A stretch of 34,265 nt of DNA from Planctomycetaceae bacterium (GTDB taxonomy: Bacteria > Planctomycetota > Planctomycetia > Planctomycetales > Planctomycetaceae): contig OMIV01000377.1 of assembly GCA_900299185.1 (NCBI GenBank), positions 1-34,265 on the forward strand, in the 5' to 3' direction. The notes under the pieces are model-generated. The model ran no database searches. It worked only from the letters and a program-made list of their open reading frames with translations, and had not been told where the DNA came from. Shown one piece after another: positions 1-8,240 of this stretch (the stretch's first letter is position 1; every line of letters begins with the position of its first letter). Position numbers and translations under genes: made by a program.

Positions 1-1
1 G

Positions 2-829
2 TCGTTGATCAACGCGATGCTGCGTCAGTATCGGCTTTCGCTCCGCGAAAGCACGCTGCCTTCAAACGCCGAACTATCGATAGCTGAGGCGAGCTTTCGC
101 GGAGCGAAAGCCGACACTCGCATCCGGCTCATGCCGGAAGACATCGTCATTCATTGCACGCGGAACACTCCGAAGTGCGCGACCGCCGTGCTGATGGATA
201 TGAGCGGCTCGATGCGCTACGAAGGCCAATACATCAACGTGAAGCGGATGGCGCTCGCACTCGATGGGCTCATCCGCAAGGAGTACCCCGGCGACTTCTT
301 GCAGTTCATCGAGATGTACTCGGTCGCGAAGCCGAGACACTTCAGCGAGCTCATGAGCCTGCTGCCGAAGCCAGTCACGATCTACGACCCGGTCGTCCGC
401 TTGCGTGCTGACATGAGCCGCGAAGACATCGAGGAAGAGCACCTCCCGCCGCACTTCACCAACATTCAACATGCGCTGCAGTTGGCTCGGCAGTTCTTGA
501 CGACGCAGCCGACTCCGAACCGGCAGGTAATTCTCATTACCGACGGGCTGCCGACCGCGCATTTCGAGGGCTCGCAACTCTACTTGCTCTATCCGTCCGA
601 TCCGGAGACCGAAGCGGCGACGATGCGCGAAGCGTTGCTGTGTCAGCGCGAAGGCATCGTCATCAATCTCTTCCTGCTGCAAAGTTGGTCGCAGTCGACC
701 GAAGACATCCGATTCGCGCATCGACTGGCGGAATGCACGCGCGGCCGAGTGTTCTTCGTTGCCGGAAAGGAGCTCGATCGCTTCGTTGTTTGGGACTACG
801 TCAACCGACGGAAGTCGATCGTGAGTTGA
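2..829 (+). CDS. VWA-domain protein, 5' end outside the window
   Basis: This is the C-terminal part of a von Willebrand factor A domain protein. The frame is open from base 2, so the true start lies upstream; the TTG at 5 is probably not the start. The MIDAS metal site is visible as DMSGSM (D at 197-199, serines at 203-205 and 209-211). It is followed by FTNIQHAL (likely the MIDAS Thr) and by ITDGLPT, the second Asp of the Rossmann-like VWA fold. The protein ends in a basic RRKSIVS tail. In this family the VWA domain usually binds a divalent metal and a protein partner and often works with a MoxR-type AAA+ ATPase; no such partner is inside the window. Just before the VWA domain the frame crosses a pair of inverted palindromic repeats (31-114), which looks like an in-frame insertion. 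The next gene begins 50 bases downstream. Confidence 0.85.
   Translation, partial: SLINAMLRQYRLSLRESTLPSNAELSIAEASFRGAKADTRIRLMPEDIVIHCTRNTPKCATAVLMDMSGSMRYEGQYINVKRMALALDGLIRKEYPGDFLQFIEMYSVAKPRHFSELMSLLPKPVTIYDPVVRLRADMSREDIEEEHLPPHFTNIQHALQLARQFLTTQPTPNRQVILITDGLPTAHFEGSQLYLLYPSDPETEAATMREALLCQREGIVINLFLLQSWSQSTEDIRFAHRLAECTRGRVFFVAGKELDRFVVWDYVNRRKSIVS
31..114. repeat. Perfect 22-bp inverted repeat pair inside the VWA reading frame
   Basis: Arms at 31-52 and 93-114 are exact reverse complements, separated by 40 bases. Each arm is itself a near-palindrome: GCTTTCGC and GCGAAAGC flank a three-base centre (TCC on the left, GGA on the right), so each can form an 8-bp hairpin alone, or both can pair as one long stem. 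The frame stays open across it, encoding segments such as LSLREST and EASFRGAKAD between the flanking MLRQYR and RIRLMPEDI. This is the form of a REP-like or palindromic element inserted in frame. No other copy was noticed in the window. Confidence 0.85.
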
Positions 830-879
830 CGGGTAACTGCCGTGGCTGCCCATAATCCCGCCGCACTGATCTCTTTTGA

Positions 880-2709
880 TTGTTCGCTTTATCGACGAGC
901 CGTCATTCAGTCAGATCTCAATCGTTGCCGGTCGCCCCTTCACTGAAGGAATTGCTCTTGTTTGCTGGTCCCATTTTTAGTCGCGAAGTGCTGACGCAGC
1001 CTCGGCACATGAGCCATTACGTAGCTCGATCCGGGTATGTCGGATTGCTCTTCGTGCTGATCTACACGTCCTATCAAACGACGATCGGCGGGTTTCAAGA
1101 CAAGCTCAGCTTGGCGGAACTTAGTGACTTCGGCAGTCTGATCTTCGCCATTCTGGCGTTCGTGCAACTGACGTTGGTGGTGTTCTTCTCGCTGTTGTTT
1201 ACGGCGGGAAATGTTGCTCAAGAGAAGGACCGTCAGACGTTAATTCTTCTGCTGATGACCGATCTGCGAAATCACGAGATCGTGTTGGGAAAGTTACTCG
1301 CAGGACTGTTGCAAGTCGGCACGTTGATCTTGGCATCGGCTCCAGTCTTTGCCCTGTTGCAGACGCTCGGCGGAGTCGACGTCGCTCAAATTGGATGGAC
1401 GGTCGCCGTCTGTGCGGTCAGCGCATTGCTCGCGGGGAGTTGGGGCGCGTTCGTCGCGTTCTGGCGAGAGAAGACATTCCAAACGTTGGCGATTGGAGTG
1501 TTGGGTCTCGTCGTTTATCTCGGAGTTCTCGAAGCGTCTGTCGTGCTTTCGCCCGATGGTTCGGTGTTGGGGCAGATTGGAAATGCGTTGAGCCCCTATC
1601 GGGCGCTCGGGCAGATCATGTCGCCATTGGCTGGCATGACGGGGCCAGGAACGGCCTCGGTCTCAGCACTGCCTGCGGTTTGTGGTTTAGGGACGCTGTC
1701 GGTGGTGCTAATTGGCATCACCATCAACCGCTTACGAGTGTGGAATCCATCTCGGGCTTTCCATGTCGGCCCGGCGGTCGCGACGGCTGCTGCTGACGAT
1801 GAATCACCGCAGGCCAAGGTTGTGACTCGTCATCGTCGCATCTGGTCCAACCCAGTGTTGTGGCGCGAGATGATGACTCGTGCTTATGGGCGGCGAACGG
1901 CACTCATCAAGTTGGCCTACGTCTTGTTATCAGCGGTGGTCAGCTACGAATTGATTTTGGCCGGCAATCAAGCTGATGCGATCTTGGGGATGATCTCGCC
2001 GCCCGTGTTTGTGTTTGGCGCGCTGTCGATTCTGGCTCTGATGTTGGTGAATGCGCAGGCCGTGACGTCCATCACCAACGAACGCGACATGAAGACGCTC
2101 GATCTGATCATCGCCACGGAGATCACGGCGAAAGAGTTCGTTTTTGGGAAGCTGGGCGGAGTGCTGTTCAACACCAAGGAATTGTTCGTAGTGCCGCTGG
2201 TCATCATCGCTTGGTTCGCTGGGACGAACGCCATCACGTTTGAGAACGCGACGTACTTGGTCGTTGGTTATCTGAATCTCGTCGCGTTCGCAGCCATGCT
2301 CGGACTGCACTTTGGATTGGGCTTTGCCAGTTCGAGGTCAGCCATCGCGAACAGCCTGGGCACGATGTTCTTTCTCTTCGTGGGCATCTTCGTGCTGATG
2401 GTGTTGCTGGTTGAGGCACGCGGATCGTTCGGAACTCAGATTCAAGCCTTCTTACTTTTCATCGTGGCCGGGGCATTCGCCTTGGTGCAGGCGCTGACGT
2501 CGCGCAATCCTTCGCCGGCGCTCAGGTTGGCTGGCGGCACTCTGCCGTTCCTGACCTTTTACGCGATCACCTCGTACTTGCTGCGAGGATCTCTGGGAGT
2601 CTGTGTGTCTGTGTTGATGGCCTATGGATTTACCACGATGGCCATGTTGATTCCGGCTGTTAGCGAGTTCGATGTGGCACTAGGTCGATCGACGCTTGAC
2701 AAAGAATGA
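880..2709 (+). CDS. ABC-2 type transporter permease, multi-pass membrane protein
   Basis: A 609-residue protein with roughly twelve hydrophobic segments in two similar halves. The first runs from about residue 52 (YVGLLFVLIYTSY) to about 285; the second begins near 340 (ALIKLAYVLLSAVVSY) and continues to about 580. A soluble linker with LWREMMTRAYGRR lies between them. Phrases such as ERDMKTLDLIIATEITAKEFVFGK resemble the cytoplasmic loop after the first membrane pair in ABC-2 permeases, so this is probably the membrane part of an exporter of unknown substrate. No ATPase gene is in view. The TTG at 880 gives the longest frame. A TTG at 958 (MFAGPIFSRE) has AAGGA at 946-950, seven bases upstream, and is a serious alternative start. 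Gene order after the VWA protein is compatible with co-transcription. Confidence 0.85.
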   Translation: MFALSTSRHSVRSQSLPVAPSLKELLLFAGPIFSREVLTQPRHMSHYVARSGYVGLLFVLIYTSYQTTIGGFQDKLSLAELSDFGSLIFAILAFVQLTLVVFFSLLFTAGNVAQEKDRQTLILLLMTDLRNHEIVLGKLLAGLLQVGTLILASAPVFALLQTLGGVDVAQIGWTVAVCAVSALLAGSWGAFVAFWREKTFQTLAIGVLGLVVYLGVLEASVVLSPDGSVLGQIGNALSPYRALGQIMSPLAGMTGPGTASVSALPAVCGLGTLSVVLIGITINRLRVWNPSRAFHVGPAVATAAADDESPQAKVVTRHRRIWSNPVLWREMMTRAYGRRTALIKLAYVLLSAVVSYELILAGNQADAILGMISPPVFVFGALSILALMLVNAQAVTSITNERDMKTLDLIIATEITAKEFVFGKLGGVLFNTKELFVVPLVIIAWFAGTNAITFENATYLVVGYLNLVAFAAMLGLHFGLGFASSRSAIANSLGTMFFLFVGIFVLMVLLVEARGSFGTQIQAFLLFIVAGAFALVQALTSRNPSPALRLAGGTLPFLTFYAITSYLLRGSLGVCVSVLMAYGFTTMAMLIPAVSEFDVALGRSTLDKE

Positions 2710-2855
2710 CACCGCTTGGTTGGTAAGAAATCTGACACGAAGAGTTCCGGTTCGTTGGAGATGTCTGAGAAAGTCCGTTGGTCGCGACAGCTGTTGCATC
2801 AGCGGTCTTGATGAGAGCTAGGGCCAATTCACTTTCGATTGAAATTCACCACGAC

Positions 2856-4145
2856 ATGGCTGTCTTCATTCAGAATCCCGACGTCTTTATTCCACTGCTG
2901 GCGATGATCGCGATGCTGGCAGGTTCGGCGACGTGTTCGGCGAGTGAGACGGCGTTGTTCTTCTTGTCGGACGAAGAAGTCAAAGCGCTGCAGGTCAGTC
3001 CGAAGCCCGCTGATCAGCGGATCGTGGCGTTGCTCAAAGATCCCGATCATCTGCTGACCGCGCTGCTGTTCTGGAACTTGGTCATCAATCTGTCGATCTT
3101 CGCTTTGGGAGTCGTCATTACCGAGAGATTGATCGCGAAGGATCATCACACTGCGGCGGGAGCGTTGAGCTTCGTCACACTGATTGCCGTGATTTGTTTC
3201 GGCGAGGTGTTGCCCAAAACGACGGCTGTGCTGTTTCGAAAAGGGCTCGCGCGGATCATCAGCTTGCCGATCACACTGCTCGTCAGAACGTTCGATCCCT
3301 TCGCCCCAACCTTCAAAGCGATGACGCGTTCGTTGCGTCGAGTCTTCTGGCCAGACATCGAGAAAGAGCAGTCCCTCTCGCCCGATGATCTCGAACAAGC
3401 GATCGATAACTCAGCCGGAGATTCTGTGGTTGCTCGGCAAGAGCGGCAGGTGTTGCACAACATTTTGGATCTGTCCGAAATCACGGTCGAAGAAGTCATG
3501 CGTCCGCGCGGGACTTATCGAGCGATCGTGCCTCCCGTCAGTCTGGCTCAGCTTCGTTCGCAACATGCGTCCGACGATTTCTTAGTCATCGCAGCCAGCA
3601 ATGGTGAGGATGTTGAAGGAGTGATCCCGCTGACCAGCATGCCATTGGCGATGGACCAATCCTTAGAGCGAGCCGCTCAGCCGGTGGTGCATGTGCCGTG
3701 GTGCGCGACGGTGGCATACGTCTTACAGCGAATGGAAGACGATCATCGTTTGCTGGCTTCCGTGGTGAATGAGTTTGGCGAGACGATTGGAGTCATTTCT
3801 TACGACGATGTGGTCGACACAATTTTGGCTCCAGACCCCAGCCGCAATCGCCGCTTGATGCGGCGCGAGCCAATCCTTGAAGTTGCTCCTGGTCGCTTTC
3901 ATGTGGATGGCATCACGTCACTGCGATTCCTGAGTCAGCGGCTTGAGATCGACTATGACTCGGATGAGGAAGACAGCGTGACGGTGACAGGACTCTTCCA
4001 CGAGCAGCTCGAACGCATTCCCGAATTGAACGACGAATGCCAATGGCGCGGGCTCAGCTTGCGAGTGATTGAAACCGCGCGGCGCGGACAAGTTCGCGTG
4101 TTGGTCACGAAGCTCGAAGAGTCCGATACCGACTCTGTGTTCTAA
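2856..4145 (+). CDS. CNNM/CorC (HlyC) family membrane protein with CBS domains
   Basis: A 430-residue protein from the ATG at 2856. In order it shows a DUF21/CNNM transmembrane domain (about residues 10-175) with the typical SASETALF motif in the first helix, then a CBS-pair region containing LDLSEITVEEVMRPR (about 205-320), and a C-terminal CorC_HlyC-like domain (about 335-425) with DEEDSVTVTGLF. The family is linked to magnesium/cobalt efflux or resistance and sits in the cytoplasmic membrane; the hemolysin label in databases is historical. In-frame upstream starts exist (TTG 2778, ATG 2811), but the added residues lack family resemblance and no start has a clear ribosome site, so ATG 2856 was chosen because it begins just before the DUF21 helix. 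The substrate is inferred from the family. Confidence 0.88.
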   Translation: MAVFIQNPDVFIPLLAMIAMLAGSATCSASETALFFLSDEEVKALQVSPKPADQRIVALLKDPDHLLTALLFWNLVINLSIFALGVVITERLIAKDHHTAAGALSFVTLIAVICFGEVLPKTTAVLFRKGLARIISLPITLLVRTFDPFAPTFKAMTRSLRRVFWPDIEKEQSLSPDDLEQAIDNSAGDSVVARQERQVLHNILDLSEITVEEVMRPRGTYRAIVPPVSLAQLRSQHASDDFLVIAASNGEDVEGVIPLTSMPLAMDQSLERAAQPVVHVPWCATVAYVLQRMEDDHRLLASVVNEFGETIGVISYDDVVDTILAPDPSRNRRLMRREPILEVAPGRFHVDGITSLRFLSQRLEIDYDSDEEDSVTVTGLFHEQLERIPELNDECQWRGLSLRVIETARRGQVRVLVTKLEESDTDSVF

Positions 4146-4348
4146 GTCGGAATAACCTCGCTGCGATGGCAGGCATCGTCGAGTTCTGGACGGAACGCAC
4201 GCAGAAGTAGGCCGCCCAAAACCTCGTGATTTCTGCATTGCTCGGCGATCATCTGGCGAGTCGGTTGCCGTTGATGCTGTCTTCCGTGAGAACGCTTGCC
4301 CGAACGCTGAACGCGTTTGGTTTGCAACTCATTTAAGACTGGTTGGTC

Positions 4349-6052
4349 ATGCTCAAAAGATTGATGTTGGCTGCGTCGATGCTCGTGTTTGCGATATTGC
4401 CAAATCCCGTGGCGGCGGAAATGAAGAGTTGGGACGGCAAGTATTCCGTCGACAAGATCGAAGTGAGCTTGGTCTATTTCCTGCCAAGCGATCGCACGGC
4501 TTTGCCGGATTGGCGTGAGCGGCTCGACTATTTCAAACGGCGACTGGAACAGTTCCACCAGCGCGAGTTTCAGGGGCAGTCGGTGCTGGCGGCCAAAGTT
4601 AAAGAAGTGCCGTTCGTTTCGGAGCGAACGACGGCTCAACTGCGAGCGGGTGATGCCAACTTCATCTTCTTTCGCACACTGCGTGAAGTGGATGAACGGC
4701 TGGCTTTCGGTCGCGAGAAGGAACGCCAAGCCTTTCCGATCTTGCTTGTGCTGAGCGACATCAATTGGCTGCCGCTCGATGACTTCTATCGAGTAAAGCC
4801 AGTTGGCGATCGCTACGAATTCGAAGGGCAGCTCATCAATGGTCGCCATCATCCGGGGTCCGCAGCGGGCGGGGCTCGCGCGACTTACCTGTCGGACCGT
4901 GGCGTGGGCTGGGGGCTAGTCAGTGCTGATGGTTGGCGAGTGCCTTATTCGGGCTCGGACTGTGTCGCTTATCACGAAGGGGTAGGGCACACGATTGGTA
5001 TGCCGCATAACGAACCGGGCGATGGGGCCGTGATGAGCATGGGGCAATATCGAGGTTGGCTCAGTCAGTCGTGGGTCGATGACGGGCAGAAAAAGCGGCT
5101 GGGCTTCAAGGCTCCCGAAGCGAAGCCGGATTTGGCTAAGGATTTATTCTCACACTTCCAAGCGTGGCCTCAGCCGCTGATCCCAAAGCCAAACGAGGAT
5201 GTGCAACTGAAGGTCTCTGTGCCGAAAGAGCTGACGCTCAAGAGTTGCCGAGTGCGAATTCAAACGGAGCTGCGTGGTGCTTGGTTGGAAGTGCCTGGCA
5301 GCAAAGCCGCATTGTCGAGTGGCGTCGTTGATCTCGGACGATTTGGTCGCGCCACTCCTGTGAGCTACCGCGCGGATGTCGAAACGACCGACGGACAGAC
5401 GGCTGAGCTGTGGGGGTATTTTCAAGTTCGATCCGAGGCCGATAAGCCACCGTTTCCGCATCAATTTGACGGGCTTTCGTTGGCCTCGACTGCTGTGGCT
5501 GAAGCCGAGATTAAGCCTGAGATCGATGTTTTGAAGTTGATCGACTTGAAGCGCGATCGAGTGGCGGGGGATTGGATGCTCGAAGATGGGCGACTCGACA
5601 GTCCCAAGCAATACGGTGCTCGAATTGAACTTCCGACTGACGCGCCTGCTGAGTATCGCTTGGTCGTGATTGCTGAACCGTTGGACCAGCCCAATGGTTT
5701 GATTCTTGGTCAGCAAGTTGACGGACATCATTGCTTGGTGCTGCTCAACCATGTGAGCGGCGAAAAAGCATTCGGGGCGATAGAGAACGTTGATGGCAAG
5801 AATGTCGGTCGAAACTCGACGACGTTTGAACGCGCCGTCTTTCAGCAAGGCGTTCCGTCCGAGGTGATTTGCACGGTGCGTAAGAACTCCATTCGAGTCA
5901 CCGTTGATGGTCGCGAAGTCATCGATTGGAAGGGCGACGCATCGCGTTTGAGTTTGGGCGATTACTGGAAGACACCCAACGAGAAGCGACTGTTTCTGGG
6001 AGCCTATGACTGCCGCTATCGCTTTCATCGGGTGAGTGTGAGCCCGCTGTAG
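4349..6052 (+). CDS. Secreted putative metalloprotease with LamG-like C-terminal domain
   Basis: A 567-residue secreted protein. The ATG at 4349 opens a clean signal peptide (basic MLKRL, hydrophobic core, cleavage near PVAAE). Residues 209-220 read HEGVGHTIGMPH, which is HExxGHxxGxxH: one residue longer between the first two histidines than the metzincin motif HExxHxxGxxH, and equal to the HExxGH form known from the M49 (dipeptidyl peptidase III) family. MSMGQYRG follows about 12 residues later and may hold a Met-turn-like Met. The last 160 residues (WMLEDGRLDS to FLGAYDCRYRFHRVSV) look like a concanavalin/LamG or DUF1080-type beta-sandwich. It stands alone, convergent with plsC. Zinc binding and peptidase activity are inferred from the motif. 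Confidence 0.75.
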   Translation: MLKRLMLAASMLVFAILPNPVAAEMKSWDGKYSVDKIEVSLVYFLPSDRTALPDWRERLDYFKRRLEQFHQREFQGQSVLAAKVKEVPFVSERTTAQLRAGDANFIFFRTLREVDERLAFGREKERQAFPILLVLSDINWLPLDDFYRVKPVGDRYEFEGQLINGRHHPGSAAGGARATYLSDRGVGWGLVSADGWRVPYSGSDCVAYHEGVGHTIGMPHNEPGDGAVMSMGQYRGWLSQSWVDDGQKKRLGFKAPEAKPDLAKDLFSHFQAWPQPLIPKPNEDVQLKVSVPKELTLKSCRVRIQTELRGAWLEVPGSKAALSSGVVDLGRFGRATPVSYRADVETTDGQTAELWGYFQVRSEADKPPFPHQFDGLSLASTAVAEAEIKPEIDVLKLIDLKRDRVAGDWMLEDGRLDSPKQYGARIELPTDAPAEYRLVVIAEPLDQPNGLILGQQVDGHHCLVLLNHVSGEKAFGAIENVDGKNVGRNSTTFERAVFQQGVPSEVICTVRKNSIRVTVDGREVIDWKGDASRLSLGDYWKTPNEKRLFLGAYDCRYRFHRVSVSPL

Positions 6053-6092
6053 TTGCTCGATGTGATCGCAGTCGATTGCTGGAAGAAGTCTG

Positions 6093-6773
6093 TCACAGGC
6101 TTTGTTGACGCCACTCTTCGGCTTCTCGTTGGCAGGCGATGACGGCGCTGCGAGCGAAGTCGACGAGCGCATCTTCTTGGCCTTTGACGCTGAGCTTGTC
6201 GAGCGTTGCTCGGCACAGCGGCGGGCCAAAGACGATGCGAACATCGCGCGGCAACAATCGCAGGCCGCCGCGCGGCATCGCTTCGTGAGCCCCGGCGACT
6301 CCGACTGGATAGACCGGCAGATTTAAGCGACGGATCAATGTGACGAAGCCGGGTTTGAAGTCTCCGACTTGACCGTCAACGCAACGAGTACCCTCAGGGA
6401 AGATGCCGACCAAGAAGCCGTGCTCCATGCGTTTGAGTGCTTCGCGGATGGACGCGGTGCTGGCGGCGTCGCGATTGATCGGCATGACGTAGGTCTTTCT
6501 CAGCACCCAACCGATGAAGGGGACTGGAAAGAGGGTGTCGCGAGCGAGGTAACTCACCGGACGTTGCAGCGGTAAGCCGACCAACATGGGGTCGAGGAAA
6601 CTTTGGTGATTCACGAGCACCAGTCCGCCGCCGGACTCGGGGACGTTCTTCAGGCCGCGGCATTGGTAGCGCAGCCAAACCATGAACACCATTCGCAACA
6701 GATACTGAATCGCTAACCAAACAAAGTTGCGACGGACCGGATGAGGAAGCGGCGTTGTGTCGGCAGTTGTCAT
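6093..6773 (-). CDS. plsC: 1-acyl-sn-glycerol-3-phosphate acyltransferase (PlsC family)
   Basis: A 226-residue acyltransferase that would transfer a fatty acyl chain to lysophosphatidic acid at the inner membrane during phospholipid synthesis. The catalytic HxxxxD box is NHQSFLD (H56, D61), motif II is MPINR (97-101), and the substrate-binding motif III is FPEGTR (125-130). A hydrophobic stretch near residues 17-34 fits the usual N-terminal membrane helix. The ATG at 6773 was chosen because it gives the standard family N-terminus; a TTG at 6821 in the same frame adds an unlikely extension. Its start forms an ATGA overlap with the end of a weak 80-codon reading frame upstream (6770-7012). It may also serve a related lysophospholipid, since the family is broad. 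Confidence 0.9.
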   Translation of the reverse strand: MTTADTTPLPHPVRRNFVWLAIQYLLRMVFMVWLRYQCRGLKNVPESGGGLVLVNHQSFLDPMLVGLPLQRPVSYLARDTLFPVPFIGWVLRKTYVMPINRDAASTASIREALKRMEHGFLVGIFPEGTRCVDGQVGDFKPGFVTLIRRLNLPVYPVGVAGAHEAMPRGGLRLLPRDVRIVFGPPLCRATLDKLSVKGQEDALVDFARSAVIACQREAEEWRQQSL

Positions 6774-7012
6774 GCGAAGCTGTGACAGTCGAAGGGATTG
6801 GCGGGGCGCGACGAAAAACAATTGAGCGACGTCGCTCGGTAGAACGGTATCGAAGGTCTAGAGCAGGATGTAGTTGGTGCCGCCGAATCGGCGACGACTT
6901 GGACTGCTTCTGGCTGGAATTGACTGACAATATTGATGAAATCGTTCTCTCCATTGGCGGCTTCGAGAGAGTCGTTCGATGGTTTGGCCGTTTCAGTTTT
7001 ACTGAGCGGCAT
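6770..7012 (-). CDS. Possible 80-residue protein upstream of plsC, doubtful
   Basis: A short minus-strand frame starting at ATG 7012 and ending in a TGA that shares the ATGA of the plsC start, the geometry of a translationally coupled pair. The first 40 residues (MPLSKTETAKPSND, then GENDFINIVSQFQPEAVQVV) have believable composition. The last 35 are rich in Ser, Pro, Cys and Arg and look out of frame. In another frame the same DNA reads RFGGTNYILL then a stop, so a shorter protein with a frameshift is also possible. No family is recognised. It may be chance. Confidence 0.25.
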   Translation of the reverse strand: MPLSKTETAKPSNDSLEAANGENDFINIVSQFQPEAVQVVADSAAPTTSCSRPSIPFYRATSLNCFSSRPANPFDCHSFA

Positions 7013-7094
7013 GATTCACCATGTTTGACGATGACTTGTCGATGGATGCGAATCGCACTTGCCTCGGCGTCATCCTCGGTCGATTCAAGACAAT
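6774..7094. other. Region between plsC and the GTPase gene
   Basis: These 321 bases separate divergent genes and must hold their start signals unless plsC is expressed from further upstream. I see no convincing sigma-70 promoter and no sigma-54 -24/-12 pair. They contain the doubtful minus-strand frame 6770-7012 and a 25-codon plus-strand frame at 7021-7098. Confidence 0.5.
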
Positions 7095-7098
7095 ATGA
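7021..7098 (+). CDS. Possible 25-residue leader peptide overlapping the GTPase start
   Basis: ATG 7021 opens a 25-codon frame (begins MFDDDLSMDANR, ends LGRFKTI) whose TGA at 7096-7098 overlaps the GTPase ATG at 7095 as ATGA. No ribosome site is evident before it. The overlap is the only support; it could be a coupled leader peptide or coincidence. Confidence 0.25.
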   Translation: MFDDDLSMDANRTCLGVILGRFKTI

Positions 7099-8087
7099 AG
7101 AAGAACCTCAAAGTCAGCATCATTGGCGGTAAGGCATCCGGGAAGACGTGCTTCCTGATGGGGATGTATGCCGTCATGCGCCGCGGCATGAATAACTTCT
7201 TCTTGCACTGTGCCGACACAAACGACGACGAGCGATTGATGAAGTCGTGGTCGTTGTTGACTCGGACTGGCGACCGCAAGTGGCCGACTCCGACCACCGA
7301 CGATCTGGTTCGCTACCACTTCACATTTAAGAGCGGGCTGACTCGGACCTTGGCCGAGTTCGAGTGGATCGACTACCGCGGTTCGCTGTTGCACGAAACT
7401 TCCGACGCCTCTGCTCAGTTGGTGGCCGAGTTCAATCAGTCGGATTGCATCTTCTTCTGCGCTGATGGAAACGAATTACGGTCTCCGGTCGGCGATCGAC
7501 TGTTCGACGTCGACAATTCACTCTGCATCTCGCGGGCGAAGGTGTTGCTCGACGGTCTGCAGAAGCGAGTCCCGATCGTCGTCATCGTGACTAAGAACGA
7601 CATCTGTAACAGTCTTATGAAGAACGATCTGACGAAAGATATTGAGCTGTTGTTCGATGCCTGGCTGGCGAAGGGCGAAGGCTGGGACGTCATGATTTGC
7701 CCCGTCACTTTGGGCGTCGACTTGAGCGATGAAATGCAGGACGCGCCGATCAATCCTCGCTCGATGCACCTCCCATTGATCTATGCCATCTTCTCCATGC
7801 AGGTTGAATCTCTGATGGCGGTCGAACGCGACATCAGACGACTGCGCGAGTCTCGCATGGCTTGTGAGCATCGAATTGGTGCGCTGGGGACGAACTTCGT
7901 TTCCGAGTTCCTCAACCGTCAGCAGATCGAAGAAGCATCGCGCGAGTCGTCTTATCTGGCTCAGCAAGTGGTGCGACAAGACCGCGAGTTGCGCAGGCTC
8001 GAACAAGAGTTGTCGCAGCTCGGTCATGAACTCAGCAAAGCCACGATGTATTCGAATGGCGAAAGAGTCACGGTCGCGGGCAAGTAA
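7095..8087 (+). CDS. P-loop GTPase of unknown role with C-terminal coiled coil
   Basis: A 330-residue cytoplasmic protein with the ordered motifs of a Ras-like/TRAFAC GTPase. The P-loop GGKASGKT lies at residues 11-18 directly after a first beta strand (LKVSII). A Walker B/G3-like WIDYRG has D93 and G96, and a G4-like TKND (166-169) sits at the end of a hydrophobic strand (PIVVIV) and suggests guanine specificity. Residues from about 255 to 325 are charged and heptad-like (RDRELRRLEQELSQLGHEL end region), predicting a coiled coil. There is no transmembrane segment. Translation from the ATG at 7095 places the P-loop at the usual distance from the N-terminus. Bacterial GTPases of this loose type occur in signalling and conflict systems, but no partner typical of those is adjacent, so the job is unknown. 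Confidence 0.8.
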   Translation: MKKNLKVSIIGGKASGKTCFLMGMYAVMRRGMNNFFLHCADTNDDERLMKSWSLLTRTGDRKWPTPTTDDLVRYHFTFKSGLTRTLAEFEWIDYRGSLLHETSDASAQLVAEFNQSDCIFFCADGNELRSPVGDRLFDVDNSLCISRAKVLLDGLQKRVPIVVIVTKNDICNSLMKNDLTKDIELLFDAWLAKGEGWDVMICPVTLGVDLSDEMQDAPINPRSMHLPLIYAIFSMQVESLMAVERDIRRLRESRMACEHRIGALGTNFVSEFLNRQQIEEASRESSYLAQQVVRQDRELRRLEQELSQLGHELSKATMYSNGERVTVAGK

Positions 8088-8240
8088 TGCTCGAATCGAA
8101 TGGCGTTCGAGATGCTGTTGTGACTGAAGAGACGTCTTTGGCGGCTGATAGAGCAACACCGATGCACCGCTCATGGTCTCGGACAGTGGCGTGCCTATAG
8201 TCCTTTGCGTTTTATTCGTTGACTCATTCGAGGATGTGGC

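Noticed and set aside
5150-6244. Minus-strand open frame (364 codons) overlapping the metalloprotease and plsC ends
   Set aside because: No recognisable domain, and it overlaps two well-supported genes.
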